The notes: generated from the letters alone by a model not told the origin. A stretch of DNA of 33,785 nt from Kitasatospora sp. DSM 101779 (GCF_025655475.1 NZ_JAHTIK010000001.1:5199822-5233606), one strand, 5' to 3'; positions 1 to 7,951 are shown, counted from the stretch's first letter. Numbers and translations are program-made.

Positions 1-60
1 CACGGCAAGGCACCCGCACCCGCCGGCGCCCCCGCCGCCGGGCGCCGGCCCGCGCCGCCG

Positions 61-1812
61 GTGCCCGCCTGGCGCCGCCGCTTCGCCACCGGCGCCGAGT
101 GGTACGTCCGGGTGGTCGCGCTGCTCAACCTGGTCGCCGGACTCATCGAGCCCTTCCGCCAACAGGTCCAACGGGCCAACCGCGGGGACTTCTTCACCCC
201 CGTCCTGGTCGCCTCCGGCTTCACCGGCGCGCTCTTCGCCGGGCTGCTCGCCGTGATGCTCCGCCGCCGCAAGCGGGCCGCCTGGACGGTCACCACCGTG
301 CTGGTGGCGATCTACACCGCGCTGTTCGCCTGGGCACTCGCCTACGTCGACTACAGCGAACACCCCTTCAACTGGATCTCCGCCCTGATCACCGTGGCCC
401 TGCTCGCCGCCCTGCTGATCGGCCGGCCCGTCTTCACCGCCCGCGGCACCCGAGGCAACGTGGTGCTGGCCGCCGTCGTCCTGGTGGCCGGCGGGGCCCT
501 GCTCACCGTGCTCGGCGCCGCCGTCGTCCGGGCCACCTACCCCGACACCCCGCCCGACTGGGGCGACGCCTCGCTGTACGTGCTGCTGCGGCTGCTCACC
601 CTCTCCGGAGTCGTCCAGGTCGCCGACGTGGACGTGCCCGGCTGGGTCGACCTCGGGATCAACCTGTTCGGCGCCGCCCTGCTGCTGATCTCCCTGCGGG
701 TGCTGTTCCGCTCCCCGCGCGGGCACGTCGAGCAGCAGCCCGAGGACGAGCAGCGACTGCGCGACCTGCTCGCCCGGCACGGCGCCCGCGACTCGCTCGG
801 CTACTTCGCGCTCCGCCCCGACAAGGCGGTCTGCTGGTCCCCGTCCGGCAAGGCCGCCGTGCTGCACCGGGTGGTCAACGGCGTCGCCCTCGCCTCCGGC
901 GACCCGATCGGCGACCCGGAGGCCTGGCCGCAGGCGATCGAGGTCTGGCACCGCCACCTGCGCGAGCAGGGCTGGATCCCGGCCGTCACCGGCGCCGGGG
1001 AGACCGCCGCCACCGCCTACACCCGGGTCGCCGGGCTGCGCGCCCTGGAGTTCGGCGACGAGGCGGTCGTCGAGACCGCCGGCTTCACCCTGGAGGGCCG
1101 CGCCATGCGCCCGCTGCGGCAGGCGCACGGCCGGGTCCGCAAGGCCGGGTACCGCGCCGTCGTCCGCTACCACCGCGACATCCCCGACGGCGACATGGCC
1201 GACCTGATCCGGCTCGCAGACGCCTGGCGGCACGGCCGCACCGAACGCGGCTTCTCGATGGCGCTCGGCCGGCTCGGCGACCCCGCCGACGGCGACTGCC
1301 TGATGATCGAGTGCCGGGACGAGAACGACCGCACCTGCGCCCTGCTCAGCTTCGTCCCCTGGGGCGAGCACGGACTCTCCCTCGACCTGATGCGCCGTGA
1401 CCGGGAGTCCGACAACGGCCTGGTCGAGTTCATGGTCACCGAGCTGCTGCTCCGCGGCGCCGCCGGCGAGCTGCAGGTCGCCCGGGTCTCGCTGAACTTC
1501 GCCATGTTCCGGGCCGTCTTCGAGGAGGGCGGCCGGCTCGGCGCCGGGCCGGTGCTGCGGCTGTGGCGGGCCGTGCTGCGCTTCCTCTCCCGCTGGTGGC
1601 AGCTGGAGTCGCTGTACCGGGCCAACGCCAAGTACCGCCCCGACTGGCAGCCCCGCTACCTGCTCTACGAGAAGTCCACCGAGCTGTTCGCGATCGGCCT
1701 GGCCAACGCGGTGGCCGAGGGCTTCATCACCCGTCCGCGGATGCCCGCCGTGCGCCGCCGCCGGCCCGACCCTCACCCGGGCGGGGCAGCGGCGGATGCT
1801 CCCGGCGGCTGA
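61..1812 (+). CDS. MprF/LysX-like membrane protein with DUF2156 aminoacyl-phospholipid transferase domain
   Basis: About seven hydrophobic segments (residues roughly 16-30, 44-68, 74-96, 105-124, 132-155, 170-186, 197-217) precede a cytosolic DUF2156 domain (about 235-560). The domain shows family hallmarks: a FALRPDK..W start, a GDPIGD loop, the LNFAMFR segment and a C-terminal SLYRANAKYRP block shared with MprF and the N-terminal part of LysX. Characterised relatives transfer lysine (or another amino acid) from aminoacyl-tRNA to phosphatidylglycerol and so lower negative charge at the membrane; the substrate here is inferred. No fused lysyl-tRNA synthetase domain is present. The GTG at 61 is the first start inside the window, but the frame is open to base 1, so the true start may lie upstream. 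The 3' end overlaps the sortase gene by 17 bases, which suggests co-transcription. Confidence 0.85.
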   Translation: MPAWRRRFATGAEWYVRVVALLNLVAGLIEPFRQQVQRANRGDFFTPVLVASGFTGALFAGLLAVMLRRRKRAAWTVTTVLVAIYTALFAWALAYVDYSEHPFNWISALITVALLAALLIGRPVFTARGTRGNVVLAAVVLVAGGALLTVLGAAVVRATYPDTPPDWGDASLYVLLRLLTLSGVVQVADVDVPGWVDLGINLFGAALLLISLRVLFRSPRGHVEQQPEDEQRLRDLLARHGARDSLGYFALRPDKAVCWSPSGKAAVLHRVVNGVALASGDPIGDPEAWPQAIEVWHRHLREQGWIPAVTGAGETAATAYTRVAGLRALEFGDEAVVETAGFTLEGRAMRPLRQAHGRVRKAGYRAVVRYHRDIPDGDMADLIRLADAWRHGRTERGFSMALGRLGDPADGDCLMIECRDENDRTCALLSFVPWGEHGLSLDLMRRDRESDNGLVEFMVTELLLRGAAGELQVARVSLNFAMFRAVFEEGGRLGAGPVLRLWRAVLRFLSRWWQLESLYRANAKYRPDWQPRYLLYEKSTELFAIGLANAVAEGFITRPRMPAVRRRRPDPHPGGAAADAPGG

Positions 1813-2497
1813 CGGCCCTTCACTTGAGACGGGCCGCGCAGGGCGGGCCGACGGACGGGAGCACGGGTTGGGCGGACAGCGCAGGAGCCCCTGGCCGGGC
1901 ACGCTGGCGGCCGGCGCCGCCCTGGTGCTCGGCGCCTGGATGCTGCACGGCGGCGGCCGCATCCTGCCCCCGCTGCCCACCGCCGAACAGGGTGTCGACG
2001 CCCTCGGACTGCCGATCGTCGTCGCCCCGCCGATGCCCCGCGCCGCGCCGACCCGCATCCGGATCCGCGGCGCCGGCGTCGACGCCCCCGTCACCGGCCT
2101 CGCCCTCGACGGCGACGGCCGGCTGCAGCCGCCGCCCGAGGACGACGACAACCTGGCCGGCTGGTACGCGGCCGGCACCGCCCCCGGCGAGAGCGGCACC
2201 GCCGTGCTGGCCGGCCACGTCGACACCGCGGACGGCCCGGCCGTCTTCTACCGGCTCGGCACCCTGCACCGCGGCGACCAGGTGGAGATCGCCCGGGCCG
2301 ACCGCACCACCGCGTACTTCGCCGTCGACGGCGTCGAGGTCTACCCGAAGGCGGAGTTCCCCGACCGGAAGGTCTACGCCGCCGCGCCCAACGCCCAGCT
2401 GCGGCTGATCACCTGCGGCGGCGGGTTCACCCGGCAGCACGGCTACGACGGCAACGTCGTCGTCTACGCCCACCTCGTCCGCGCCGCCGCGGCCTGA
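1796..2497 (+). CDS. Class E/F-type sortase (transpeptidase)
   Basis: The 233-residue protein has one N-terminal membrane anchor (about residues 34-52), then a sortase fold. The catalytic histidine sits in AGHVDT (His141) and the nucleophile in LITCGG (Cys207), the arrangement typical of actinobacterial class F enzymes. The expected arginine is less clear: the usual Y-R-x-N context after the cysteine reads Y-D-G-N, and Arg213 is the nearest alternative. Sortases cleave an LPxTG-like signal and attach proteins to the cell wall; no obvious LPxTG substrate gene lies nearby. The ATG at 1796 overlaps the end of the upstream gene; a TTG at 1868 is an in-frame alternative. It lies between two DUF2156-type genes, so a role in cell-envelope modification is inferred from context. 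Confidence 0.85.
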   Translation: MLPAADGPSLETGRAGRADGREHGLGGQRRSPWPGTLAAGAALVLGAWMLHGGGRILPPLPTAEQGVDALGLPIVVAPPMPRAAPTRIRIRGAGVDAPVTGLALDGDGRLQPPPEDDDNLAGWYAAGTAPGESGTAVLAGHVDTADGPAVFYRLGTLHRGDQVEIARADRTTAYFAVDGVEVYPKAEFPDRKVYAAAPNAQLRLITCGGGFTRQHGYDGNVVVYAHLVRAAAA

Positions 2498-2516
2498 CCG
2501 GCACGGGGAGCAGACC

Positions 2517-3882
2517 GTGGACCGCAGCCTCGCCTCCTGGAACCCGCTCGACTGGCCGATCACCACCGGCGTCGTCCCCTGCACCCTGCTGGTCGCCGGC
2601 AGCGCCGCGCTGCTGCTGCTCGTCCTGGTGCCGGCACCCCGCTGGTGGCCGCTCCGGCTGCCCGCCGCCGTGCTCGCCGCGGCTGTCGCCGGCGTACTGA
2701 CCGCCCTCACCGTCAACACCTGCTGCTGCCGGACCGGCCGGTCGCCGCCGGCGGCGGTGCGCAGGCCCTGGAGATCGCGGTGGGCCTGGTGTTCTGGGCG
2801 GTGGCGCTGACCGCGCTGCTGGTGGCCTTCCGCCGCCCGGTGGTGCACGCCGACGCCGAGGACGCGGCCCTGGCCCGCGCGCTGCTCACCGAGTACGGCG
2901 GCTCCACGCTCTCCTTCATCTCCACCTGGGACGGCAACCACTACTGGTTCGACGGGGGCGGGCGGGCCGCGGTGCCGTACCGGGTGATCGCCACCGTGGC
3001 GCTCACCACCGGGGACCCGTTCGGCGAGCCGGGGGCCCGGCGGCGGGCGGTCGCGGGCTTCGCCCGCTACTGCGACACCCGGGGCTGGACGCCCTGCTTC
3101 TACAGCGTCTCCGCGGACGCGCAGCAGGCCGCCGAGCAGCTCGGCTGGCGCTCGCTGCAGGTCGCCGAGGACACCGTGGTGCCGTTGCCCGACCTCGCCT
3201 TCACCGGCAAGAAGTGGCAGTCATCCGGACCTCGCTGAACAAGGCCGGCAAGCAGGGCATCACCGCCGAGTGGTGGACCTACCGGGAGGCGCCGATCGGC
3301 ATCCGCGACCAGATCCGCTCGATCTCCGAGGAGTGGGTCTCCGACAAGGGCCTGCCCGAGATGGGCTTCACCCTGGGCGGGCTGGCCGAGCTCGACGACC
3401 CGGCGGTGCGGATGCTCGTCGCGGTGGACGGCGACCGCACGGTGCACGGGCTGACCAGCTGGATGCCGGTCTACGAGGGCGGGCAGCCGGTCGGCTGGAC
3501 GCTGGACTTCATGCGCCGCCGCTCCGAAGGGTTCCGCGGGGTGATGGAGTTCCTGATCGCCTCGGCCGCGCTCGGCTTCAAGGAGGAGGGCGCGCGGTTC
3601 CTCAGCCTCTCCGGGGCGCCGCTGGCCCGTGCGGACCGCGGCGAGCCGCAGAGCGCGCTGCAGCGGATGCTCGACTGGATGGGCAAGGTCCTGGAGCCGG
3701 TCTACGGCTTCCGCTCGCTGCTCGCCTTCAAGGCGAAGTTCCAGCCCGAGTACCGGCCCATGTACATGGTCTACCCGGACCCGGCGGCGCTGCCCGCGAT
3801 CACCCGGGCGATCGGCAAGGCCTACCTGCCGCACATGACCCCGGGGCAGGGGGTGCGGCTGATGCGCAAGCTGTCCGCCTGA
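2517..3882 (+). pseudogene. DUF2156 (phosphatidylglycerol lysyltransferase-like) membrane protein, disrupted by two apparent frameshifts
   Basis: Three consecutive reading frames together spell one protein of about 455 residues. Frame one (2517-2810) gives two N-terminal membrane segments and stays sensible to TVNT near 2720. Frame two takes over as LLLPDRPVAAG and runs through a membrane segment and the first half of the DUF2156 domain to GKKWQ near 3220 (stop 3238). Frame three (GTG at 3214, stop 3882) continues as RTSLNKAGKQG and ends with the family's FQPEYRPMYMVYP block. Each junction is repaired by adding one base: a C in the ACC|CTG context near 2720 and a G in the CAG|TC context near 3220. 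Either the gene is decayed or the assembly lost two bases. The 669-base third segment could also be read alone. The gene starts 19 bases after the sortase stop, as in an operon. Confidence 0.75.
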
Positions 3883-3904
3883 GGCCGCCCGGGGCCGCCC
3901 TCAG
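3879..3904. terminator. Possible bidirectional terminator between convergent genes
   Basis: CTGAGG (3879-3884) pairs with CCTCAG (3899-3904) around a GC-rich loop. It spans both stop codons of the convergent DUF2156 and SsgA-like genes. The stem is short and has no T tract, so this is a modest call. Confidence 0.35.
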
Positions 3905-4338
3905 CCGAGGAGCTCGGCGAGGGCCCGGTCGGCGTCGAGCAGCAGCGCCTCGTCGCCCTCCGGCACCGCGAGGTGGGTCTCCGCGAGGAAGTGCCGCAGC
4001 TGGGCGCCGTCGAACTGGAGCAGGGCCACGCCCTCGGCGGAGCGCAGCTCCAGCATGGTGCGCCCGGACGCGGCCGGCCGCAGGTGCACGTCGCCGATGC
4101 CGCTCGGCGCGTCCAGGCCGGCGGCCAGCAGCCACCGGGCGAAGACCCACTCGACCTCCGGCGGGGCCTCGGGCAGCGGCGTGCCGTCCAGGGAGAACTC
4201 GGCGGGGAACGCCATCCGGACGGCCAGCGGGTCGTCCGACCGGTAGCGCAGGGCGACCCGCAGCACGGCGGTGCGGTGGGTGGTGACGAAGAGGCGGGCC
4301 TGGACGACCTGTTCGACGACGATGGGCGCAGCTGTCAT
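3901..4338 (-). CDS. SsgA-like sporulation/cell-division regulator (SALP family)
   Basis: The 145-residue protein matches the SsgA/SsgB family in length and in its core blocks: YRSDDPLAVRMAF, the EWVFARWLLAAGL segment and GIGDVHLRP. Family members coordinate septum placement and cell-wall remodelling during sporulation; SsgB recruits FtsZ together with SsgA. This one is not close enough by eye to SsgA or SsgB to name and is probably one of the additional SALPs. A good ribosome site (GGAGGAA, five bases before the ATG at 4338) fixes the start. It is monocistronic and divergent from the small ORF-Doc pair. A second family member lies at 17692-18108. Confidence 0.9.
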   Translation of the reverse strand: MTAAPIVVEQVVQARLFVTTHRTAVLRVALRYRSDDPLAVRMAFPAEFSLDGTPLPEAPPEVEWVFARWLLAAGLDAPSGIGDVHLRPAASGRTMLELRSAEGVALLQFDGAQLRHFLAETHLAVPEGDEALLLDADRALAELLG

Positions 4339-4503
4339 GGCGGTTCCTCCCGGTGTCGTCCTGCCCCGAAGTTCGCGGGCGGAACGTGTGACGTGTGTGG
4401 ATTCTGTGACGGCCGGGGTGCGGCCGGTCGGGAGGGGAGAGCGGGGGAGGGGTCTGCCCTTACCCGGACAGCGGTGTGAGCCCGGTCACCGCCGTCCCCG
4501 AAA

Positions 4504-4537
4504 CCCGGTACCGGGACGGGCGCGCCACCGGTAGCGT
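4504..4537 (+). promoter_or_regulatory. Candidate leaderless promoter with palindromic operator ahead of the Doc locus
   Basis: A perfect 12-base palindrome CCCGGTACCGGG (4504-4515) lies just upstream of a -10-like TAGCGT (4532-4537). The ATG at 4545 follows the -10 by seven bases, so a transcript would start at or near the start codon. No good -35 is visible. A palindrome at this place is where a toxin-antitoxin complex would be expected to repress its own operon. That role is inference. Confidence 0.4.
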
Positions 4538-4544
4538 CCCGGCC

Positions 4545-4703
4545 ATGACGGAGCAGACCGCCGTGGAGCGGGCCGGGGACCGCCGGGAGCAGGAGAGCGC
4601 GCAGGACCGGGAGTCCGGGCGGGAACGCCGCGCCGAGATCCGCCGCCTCGGCGCCAAGTACGCCGAGTGCCACGCCGAGCTGCTGAGGAGGCTGGGGGAG
4701 TGA
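4545..4703 (+). CDS. Very small charged protein, candidate antitoxin of the Doc-type toxin
   Basis: This encodes 52 residues rich in Arg and Glu, likely all helical, with a C-terminal helix built around LGAKYAECHAELLRRL. No known antitoxin fold (Phd/YefM, Arc, AbrB) and no Fic-inhibitory (S/T)xxxE(G/N) helix is recognisable. It is called a candidate antitoxin only because of its place: directly upstream of a Doc-type Fic gene, sharing four bases (GTGA overlap at 4700-4703), with the toxin's ribosome site inside its own 3' end. The ATG follows a TAGCGT -10-like box by seven bases, so translation may be leaderless. A longer reading from an in-frame start at 4476 is possible but would begin upstream of the presumed promoter. 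Confidence 0.6.
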   Translation: MTEQTAVERAGDRREQESAQDRESGRERRAEIRRLGAKYAECHAELLRRLGE

Positions 4704-5086
4704 ACCGCCTGGAGAGCGCCGAGCTGCTGGAGCTCGCCGTCTTCGCCTGTGGGGGCCGCCCGGCAGAACTGCGCGAGCCCGGCCTGCTGGACTCCGCCGC
4801 GCACCGGCCGTCCGCCGGGATGTTCGGGGTGGAGGTCTACCCGGGCACCTTCGAGAAGGCCGCCGCGCTGCTGCACGCGGTGGCCTCGAACCATCCCCTG
4901 GTGGACGGCAACAAGCGGACCGCCTGGATGGGCGCGGTCGTCCTGCTGGACCTGGCGGGCGCCGACATGGCCGGGGTCGACCAGGACGCGGCGTACGACC
5001 TGGTGGTGGCCGTGGCGGCCGGCCGGGTCACCGATGTCGGGGTGATCGCGGAGCGGCTGCGGGCGCTGCACGACGGTCGAGCCTGA
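4700..5086 (+). CDS. doc: Doc-type Fic domain toxin (death-on-curing family)
   Basis: The 128-residue protein has the usual length of Doc toxins and carries the Fic signature as HPLVDGNKR (His65 to Arg73), followed by TAW. The catalytic His, the Asp/Asn/Lys loop and the Arg are all present, so it should be active. Doc of phage P1 phosphorylates the elongation factor EF-Tu, while other Fic proteins adenylylate targets; the Doc-like length and DGNK loop favour the former, by family inference. The start is taken as GTG 4700 because AGGAGG (4686-4691) lies eight bases before it inside the upstream small ORF, which implies translational coupling. An in-frame ATG at 4667 would overlap that ORF further and lacks a comparable ribosome site. 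Confidence 0.85.
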   Translation: MNRLESAELLELAVFACGGRPAELREPGLLDSAAHRPSAGMFGVEVYPGTFEKAAALLHAVASNHPLVDGNKRTAWMGAVVLLDLAGADMAGVDQDAAYDLVVAVAAGRVTDVGVIAERLRALHDGRA

Positions 5087-5197
5087 CCGGGCGAACCGGC
5101 GCGGGCCGGTAGGCTGGGCTGGTTGTCCGACCACCGCCCGACAGCGGGCTGGGGCCGTGAAGACCGCCCTGACCTGCGACGATCCCCTCCGGAGCCC

Positions 5198-7051
5198 GTG
5201 AGTACCGCCGCCGCCTCCCCGATGTCGCCGCTGTTCTCCGACGTTGCCTCGCCGCACGCGCCCGTCCGCCCGGCCGGCACGTCGAACGCCTCGCACCACC
5301 TGTCGCCGGCCTTCCCCGGCCGTGCCCCCTGGGGCACGGCCGGCAAGCTCCGGGCCTGGCAGCAGGGTGCGCTCGACACGTACATCGAGAAGCAGCCGCG
5401 CGACTTCCTGGCGGTCGCCACCCCGGGCGCAGGCAAGACCACCTTCGCCCTCACCCTCGCCTCCTACCTGCTGCACAACCACCTGGTGCAGCAGGTGACG
5501 GTCGTCGCACCGACCGAGCACCTGAAGAAGCAGTGGGCGGAGGCCGCGGCCCGGATAGGCATCCGGCTCGACCCGGCCTACTCCTCGGGTCCGCTCTCCA
5601 AGGATTACCAGGGCATCGTGGTCACGTACGCGGGCGTCGGGGTCAACCCGATGCTGCACCGCAACCGCACGGAGGCCCGTAAGACCCTCGTCATCATGGA
5701 CGAGATCCACCACGCCGGTGACTCGAAGTCCTGGGGAGAGGCCTGCTTCGAGGCCTTCGAGCCCGCCACCCGGCGGCTCGCGCTCACCGGTACGCCGTTC
5801 CGCTCGGACACCAACCCGATCCCGTTCGTCCAGTACGAGCCGGACTCCGGCGGTCTGCGCAAATCGGTCGCCGACTACACCTACGGCTACGGGCACGCGC
5901 TGGCCGACCACGTCGTCCGCCCGGTGATCTTCCTCTCGTACAGCGGTAACATGCGCTGGCGCACCAAGGCCGGCGACGAGCTGGAGGCCCGCCTCGGCGA
6001 GCCGATGACCAAGGACCTGATCGCCCAGGCCTGGCGCACCGCGCTCTCGCCGCAGGGCGAGTGGATCCCGAGCGTGCTGCAGGCCGCCGACCGGCGGCTC
6101 ACCGAGGTCCGCAAGGCGATCCCGGACGCCGGCGGCCTGGTCATCGCGACCGATCAGAACGTGGCCCGCGCCTACGCCAAGATGCTGCGCGAGATCAGCG
6201 GCGAGAAGGTCACCCTCGTCCTCTCCGACGAGGCGGAGGCCTCCAAGCGGATCTCCGACTACTCGGAAGGCACCTCGCGCTGGATGGTGGCCGTCCGCAT
6301 GGTGTCCGAGGGCGTCGACGTGCCCCGGCTGTGCGTCGGCGTGTACGCCACCTCGATCTCCACGCCGCTGTTCTTCGCCCAGGCCGTCGGCCGCTTCGTG
6401 CGTGCCCGCAAGCGCGGCGAGACGGCCTCGGTCTTCCTGCCGACCATCCCGATGCTGCTGGGCTTCGCCAACGAGATGGAGCTGCAGCGCGACCACGTCC
6501 TCGACCGGCCGAAGAAGGAGGGCGACGGCCTCTTCGACGAGGAGGACCGGCTGCTCGCCGAGGCGGAGAAGGCCAACGACGGGCCGGACACGGGCGGCGA
6601 GGAGTTCTCCTACGAGGCGTTGGGCAGCGACGCGGTCTTCGACCGGGTGCTGTACAACGCCATGGAGTTCGGCATGCAGGCGCACCCGGGCAGCGAGGAG
6701 GAGGAGGACTACCTCGGCATCCCGGGGCTGCTGGAGCCGGACCAGGTGCAGATGCTGCTGCAGAAGCGCCAGCACCGGCAGATCCAGCGCTCCAAGGCCA
6801 AGCCGGCCGAGGAGGCCGACCTGATCGAACTGCCCGCCGAGCAGCGGCCGGTGGTGACCCATCAGGAGCTGCGCGAGCTGCGCAAGGAGCTGAACGCGCT
6901 GGTCGCCGCGTGGCACCACCGCACCAACCAGCCGCACGGCACCATCCACAACGAGCTGCGCCGGCAGTGCGGCGGGCCGCTGACCGCGCAGGCCACGGCG
7001 AACCAGCTGACCGCGCGGATCGCGCGGATCCGGGAGTGGGCGAAGGGCTGA
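5198..7051 (+). CDS. DEAD/DEAH box helicase (superfamily 2)
   Basis: The 617-residue protein (from GTG 5198) shows the SF2 motifs in order: Walker A ATPGAGKT (Lys80), Walker B DEIH (168-171), motif III-type LTGTPFRSD, a second RecA-like domain with VRMVSEGVDVPRL, and motif VI QAVGRFVRAR. The DEIH box and the motif VI form recall XPB/RAD25-like and restriction-type helicases acting on DNA. The C-terminal third has an acidic stretch and a lysine/glutamine-rich helix with no recognised domain. It is a common stand-alone helicase in streptomycetes with no assigned process. A TTG at 5123 would add 25 residues of low-complexity sequence; GTG 5198 is preferred because a GGAG lies shortly before it, although the spacing is tight. 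A TAGGCT box (5110-5115) upstream may be its -10. Confidence 0.88.
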   Translation: MSTAAASPMSPLFSDVASPHAPVRPAGTSNASHHLSPAFPGRAPWGTAGKLRAWQQGALDTYIEKQPRDFLAVATPGAGKTTFALTLASYLLHNHLVQQVTVVAPTEHLKKQWAEAAARIGIRLDPAYSSGPLSKDYQGIVVTYAGVGVNPMLHRNRTEARKTLVIMDEIHHAGDSKSWGEACFEAFEPATRRLALTGTPFRSDTNPIPFVQYEPDSGGLRKSVADYTYGYGHALADHVVRPVIFLSYSGNMRWRTKAGDELEARLGEPMTKDLIAQAWRTALSPQGEWIPSVLQAADRRLTEVRKAIPDAGGLVIATDQNVARAYAKMLREISGEKVTLVLSDEAEASKRISDYSEGTSRWMVAVRMVSEGVDVPRLCVGVYATSISTPLFFAQAVGRFVRARKRGETASVFLPTIPMLLGFANEMELQRDHVLDRPKKEGDGLFDEEDRLLAEAEKANDGPDTGGEEFSYEALGSDAVFDRVLYNAMEFGMQAHPGSEEEEDYLGIPGLLEPDQVQMLLQKRQHRQIQRSKAKPAEEADLIELPAEQRPVVTHQELRELRKELNALVAAWHHRTNQPHGTIHNELRRQCGGPLTAQATANQLTARIARIREWAKG

Positions 7052-7133
7052 CGCCCCCTCGGGGTGACGGGGGTTCGGGCGAGTCTCCCGAATTGGCAAA
7101 GAAAGTGTGGAGACATGCGGTCACATGATCCGT

Positions 7134-7190
7134 TAATCTTCCGCGTGCCCGGTGCCGGTACGAACCTCCACGAGGTGGCGGACCGGCACC
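7134..7190 (+). promoter_or_regulatory. Leader region of the TM2 gene: -10-like box and nested hairpin
   Basis: A TAATCT (7134-7139) in an AT-rich patch resembles a -10 element. Twelve bases on, GGTGCCGGT (7151-7159) pairs perfectly with ACCGGCACC (7182-7190). Inside this 9-bp stem, ACCTC (7164-7168) pairs with GAGGT (7172-7176) around a CAC loop. The structure would sit at the very 5' end of the TM2 mRNA, about 70 bases before its start codon. A role as a regulatory leader or RNA stabiliser is inference. Confidence 0.4.
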
Positions 7191-7259
7191 CCGTCCCACA
7201 TGCCGAGACCCAGCCGTCCCACACGGCGGGCCGGCCGTGCATCGAACGAGGAGTCACCC

Positions 7260-7496
7260 GTGGCGTACACCGCCCACAACCCCGAGCTGTCCGACAAGTC
7301 CAAGGTCGTCGCAGGCCTCCTGCAGATCTTCCTCGGCGGCTTCGGCATCGGCCGCTTCTACACCGGCCACGTCGGCATGGGTGTCGCCCAGCTGCTCACC
7401 TGCGGCGGTCTCGGCTTCTGGGCCCTGATCGACGGCATCATCTTCCTGGTCAGCGACACCCGCACCGACGCCCAGGGCCGCAAGCTGCGCGCCTGA
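7260..7496 (+). CDS. TM2 domain-containing membrane protein
   Basis: The 78-residue protein consists almost wholly of a TM2 domain: a charged SDKSKVVAG entry, a first membrane helix with the LGGFGIGRFYTGH signature, a short turn, and a second helix GFWALIDGIIFLV followed by a polar tail. TM2 proteins are small two-pass inner-membrane proteins of mostly unknown role. The GTG at 7260 is supported by GAGGAG (7248-7253) with six-base spacing. Longer readings from upstream would add a low-complexity segment across the leader hairpin. The next gene starts two bases after its stop, the familiar actinobacterial TM2-DUF2752 pairing. Confidence 0.9.
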   Translation: MAYTAHNPELSDKSKVVAGLLQIFLGGFGIGRFYTGHVGMGVAQLLTCGGLGFWALIDGIIFLVSDTRTDAQGRKLRA

Positions 7497-7498
7497 CC

Positions 7499-7951
7499 GT
7501 GCGTCCGGCCCGGACCCGGCAGCACCCCCGCCCCGCGCACCGCGGGGACGGGGGTGTCCGTCGTCGCGCCACGGCCCTGCGGCACCCGGCGGCCGGACCG
7601 CTCGGCCTGCTCGCGGCCGGCCTCGCCGGAGCCGGGTACCTCTACACCCGCGACCCCCACCTGCCCGGGCAGGCCCTGCCCTTCTGCCCCTTCCACCGCC
7701 TCACCGGCCTGCAGTGCCCCGGCTGCGGCGGCACCCGGATGGCCTGGGACCTGCTGCACGGCGACCTGCCCGCGGCCTGGCACGACAACGCCGCCCTGCT
7801 GCTCGCACTGCCCTTCGTCGCCGCCTGGTACCTCGTCCGGCTGCGGCACGGCCTGGCCGGCCGCACCTGGCGGCTGCGCCTCGGCCCCCGCACCGTCGCC
7901 GCCCTGCTGGCCGCGGCGGCGCTCTGGACGGTCGGCCGGAACCTGCTCTGA
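7499..7951 (+). CDS. DUF2752 membrane protein
   Basis: The 150-residue protein has the DUF2752 hallmark: a cysteine-rich loop running from CPFHRLTG into CPGCGGTR (Cys63, Cys73, Cys76), followed by a conserved MAW..HGD..AAWHDN stretch and two further membrane helices. The family is membrane-bound and uncharacterised; the CxxC pair suggests metal or redox chemistry, by inference. GTG 7499 is chosen because no in-frame ATG, GTG or TTG occurs between it and the conserved domain (about residue 40). That forces a strong hairpin at 7523-7556 to lie within codons 9-20. No ribosome site is visible, so translation may depend on coupling with the TM2 gene that ends at 7496. Confidence 0.82.
   Translation: MRPARTRQHPRPAHRGDGGVRRRATALRHPAAGPLGLLAAGLAGAGYLYTRDPHLPGQALPFCPFHRLTGLQCPGCGGTRMAWDLLHGDLPAAWHDNAALLLALPFVAAWYLVRLRHGLAGRTWRLRLGPRTVAALLAAAALWTVGRNLL
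7523..7556 (+). terminator. Strong GC hairpin inside the 5' end of the DUF2752 gene (attenuator or intrinsic terminator)
   Basis: CACCCCCG plus CCCCGCG (7523-7537) pairs with CGCGGGG, a single bulged A, then CGGGGGTG (7541-7556), leaving a three-base CAC loop. This 15-bp stem is among the strongest in the window. Its place just after the TM2 stop codon is where a terminator is expected, yet it lies in the DUF2752 reading frame. It has no T tract, which is common in streptomycetes. Confidence 0.6.

Noticed and set aside
4460..7099. Open frame of 879 codons on the minus strand
   Set aside because: It is opposite the Doc toxin and the helicase, whose motifs are convincing.
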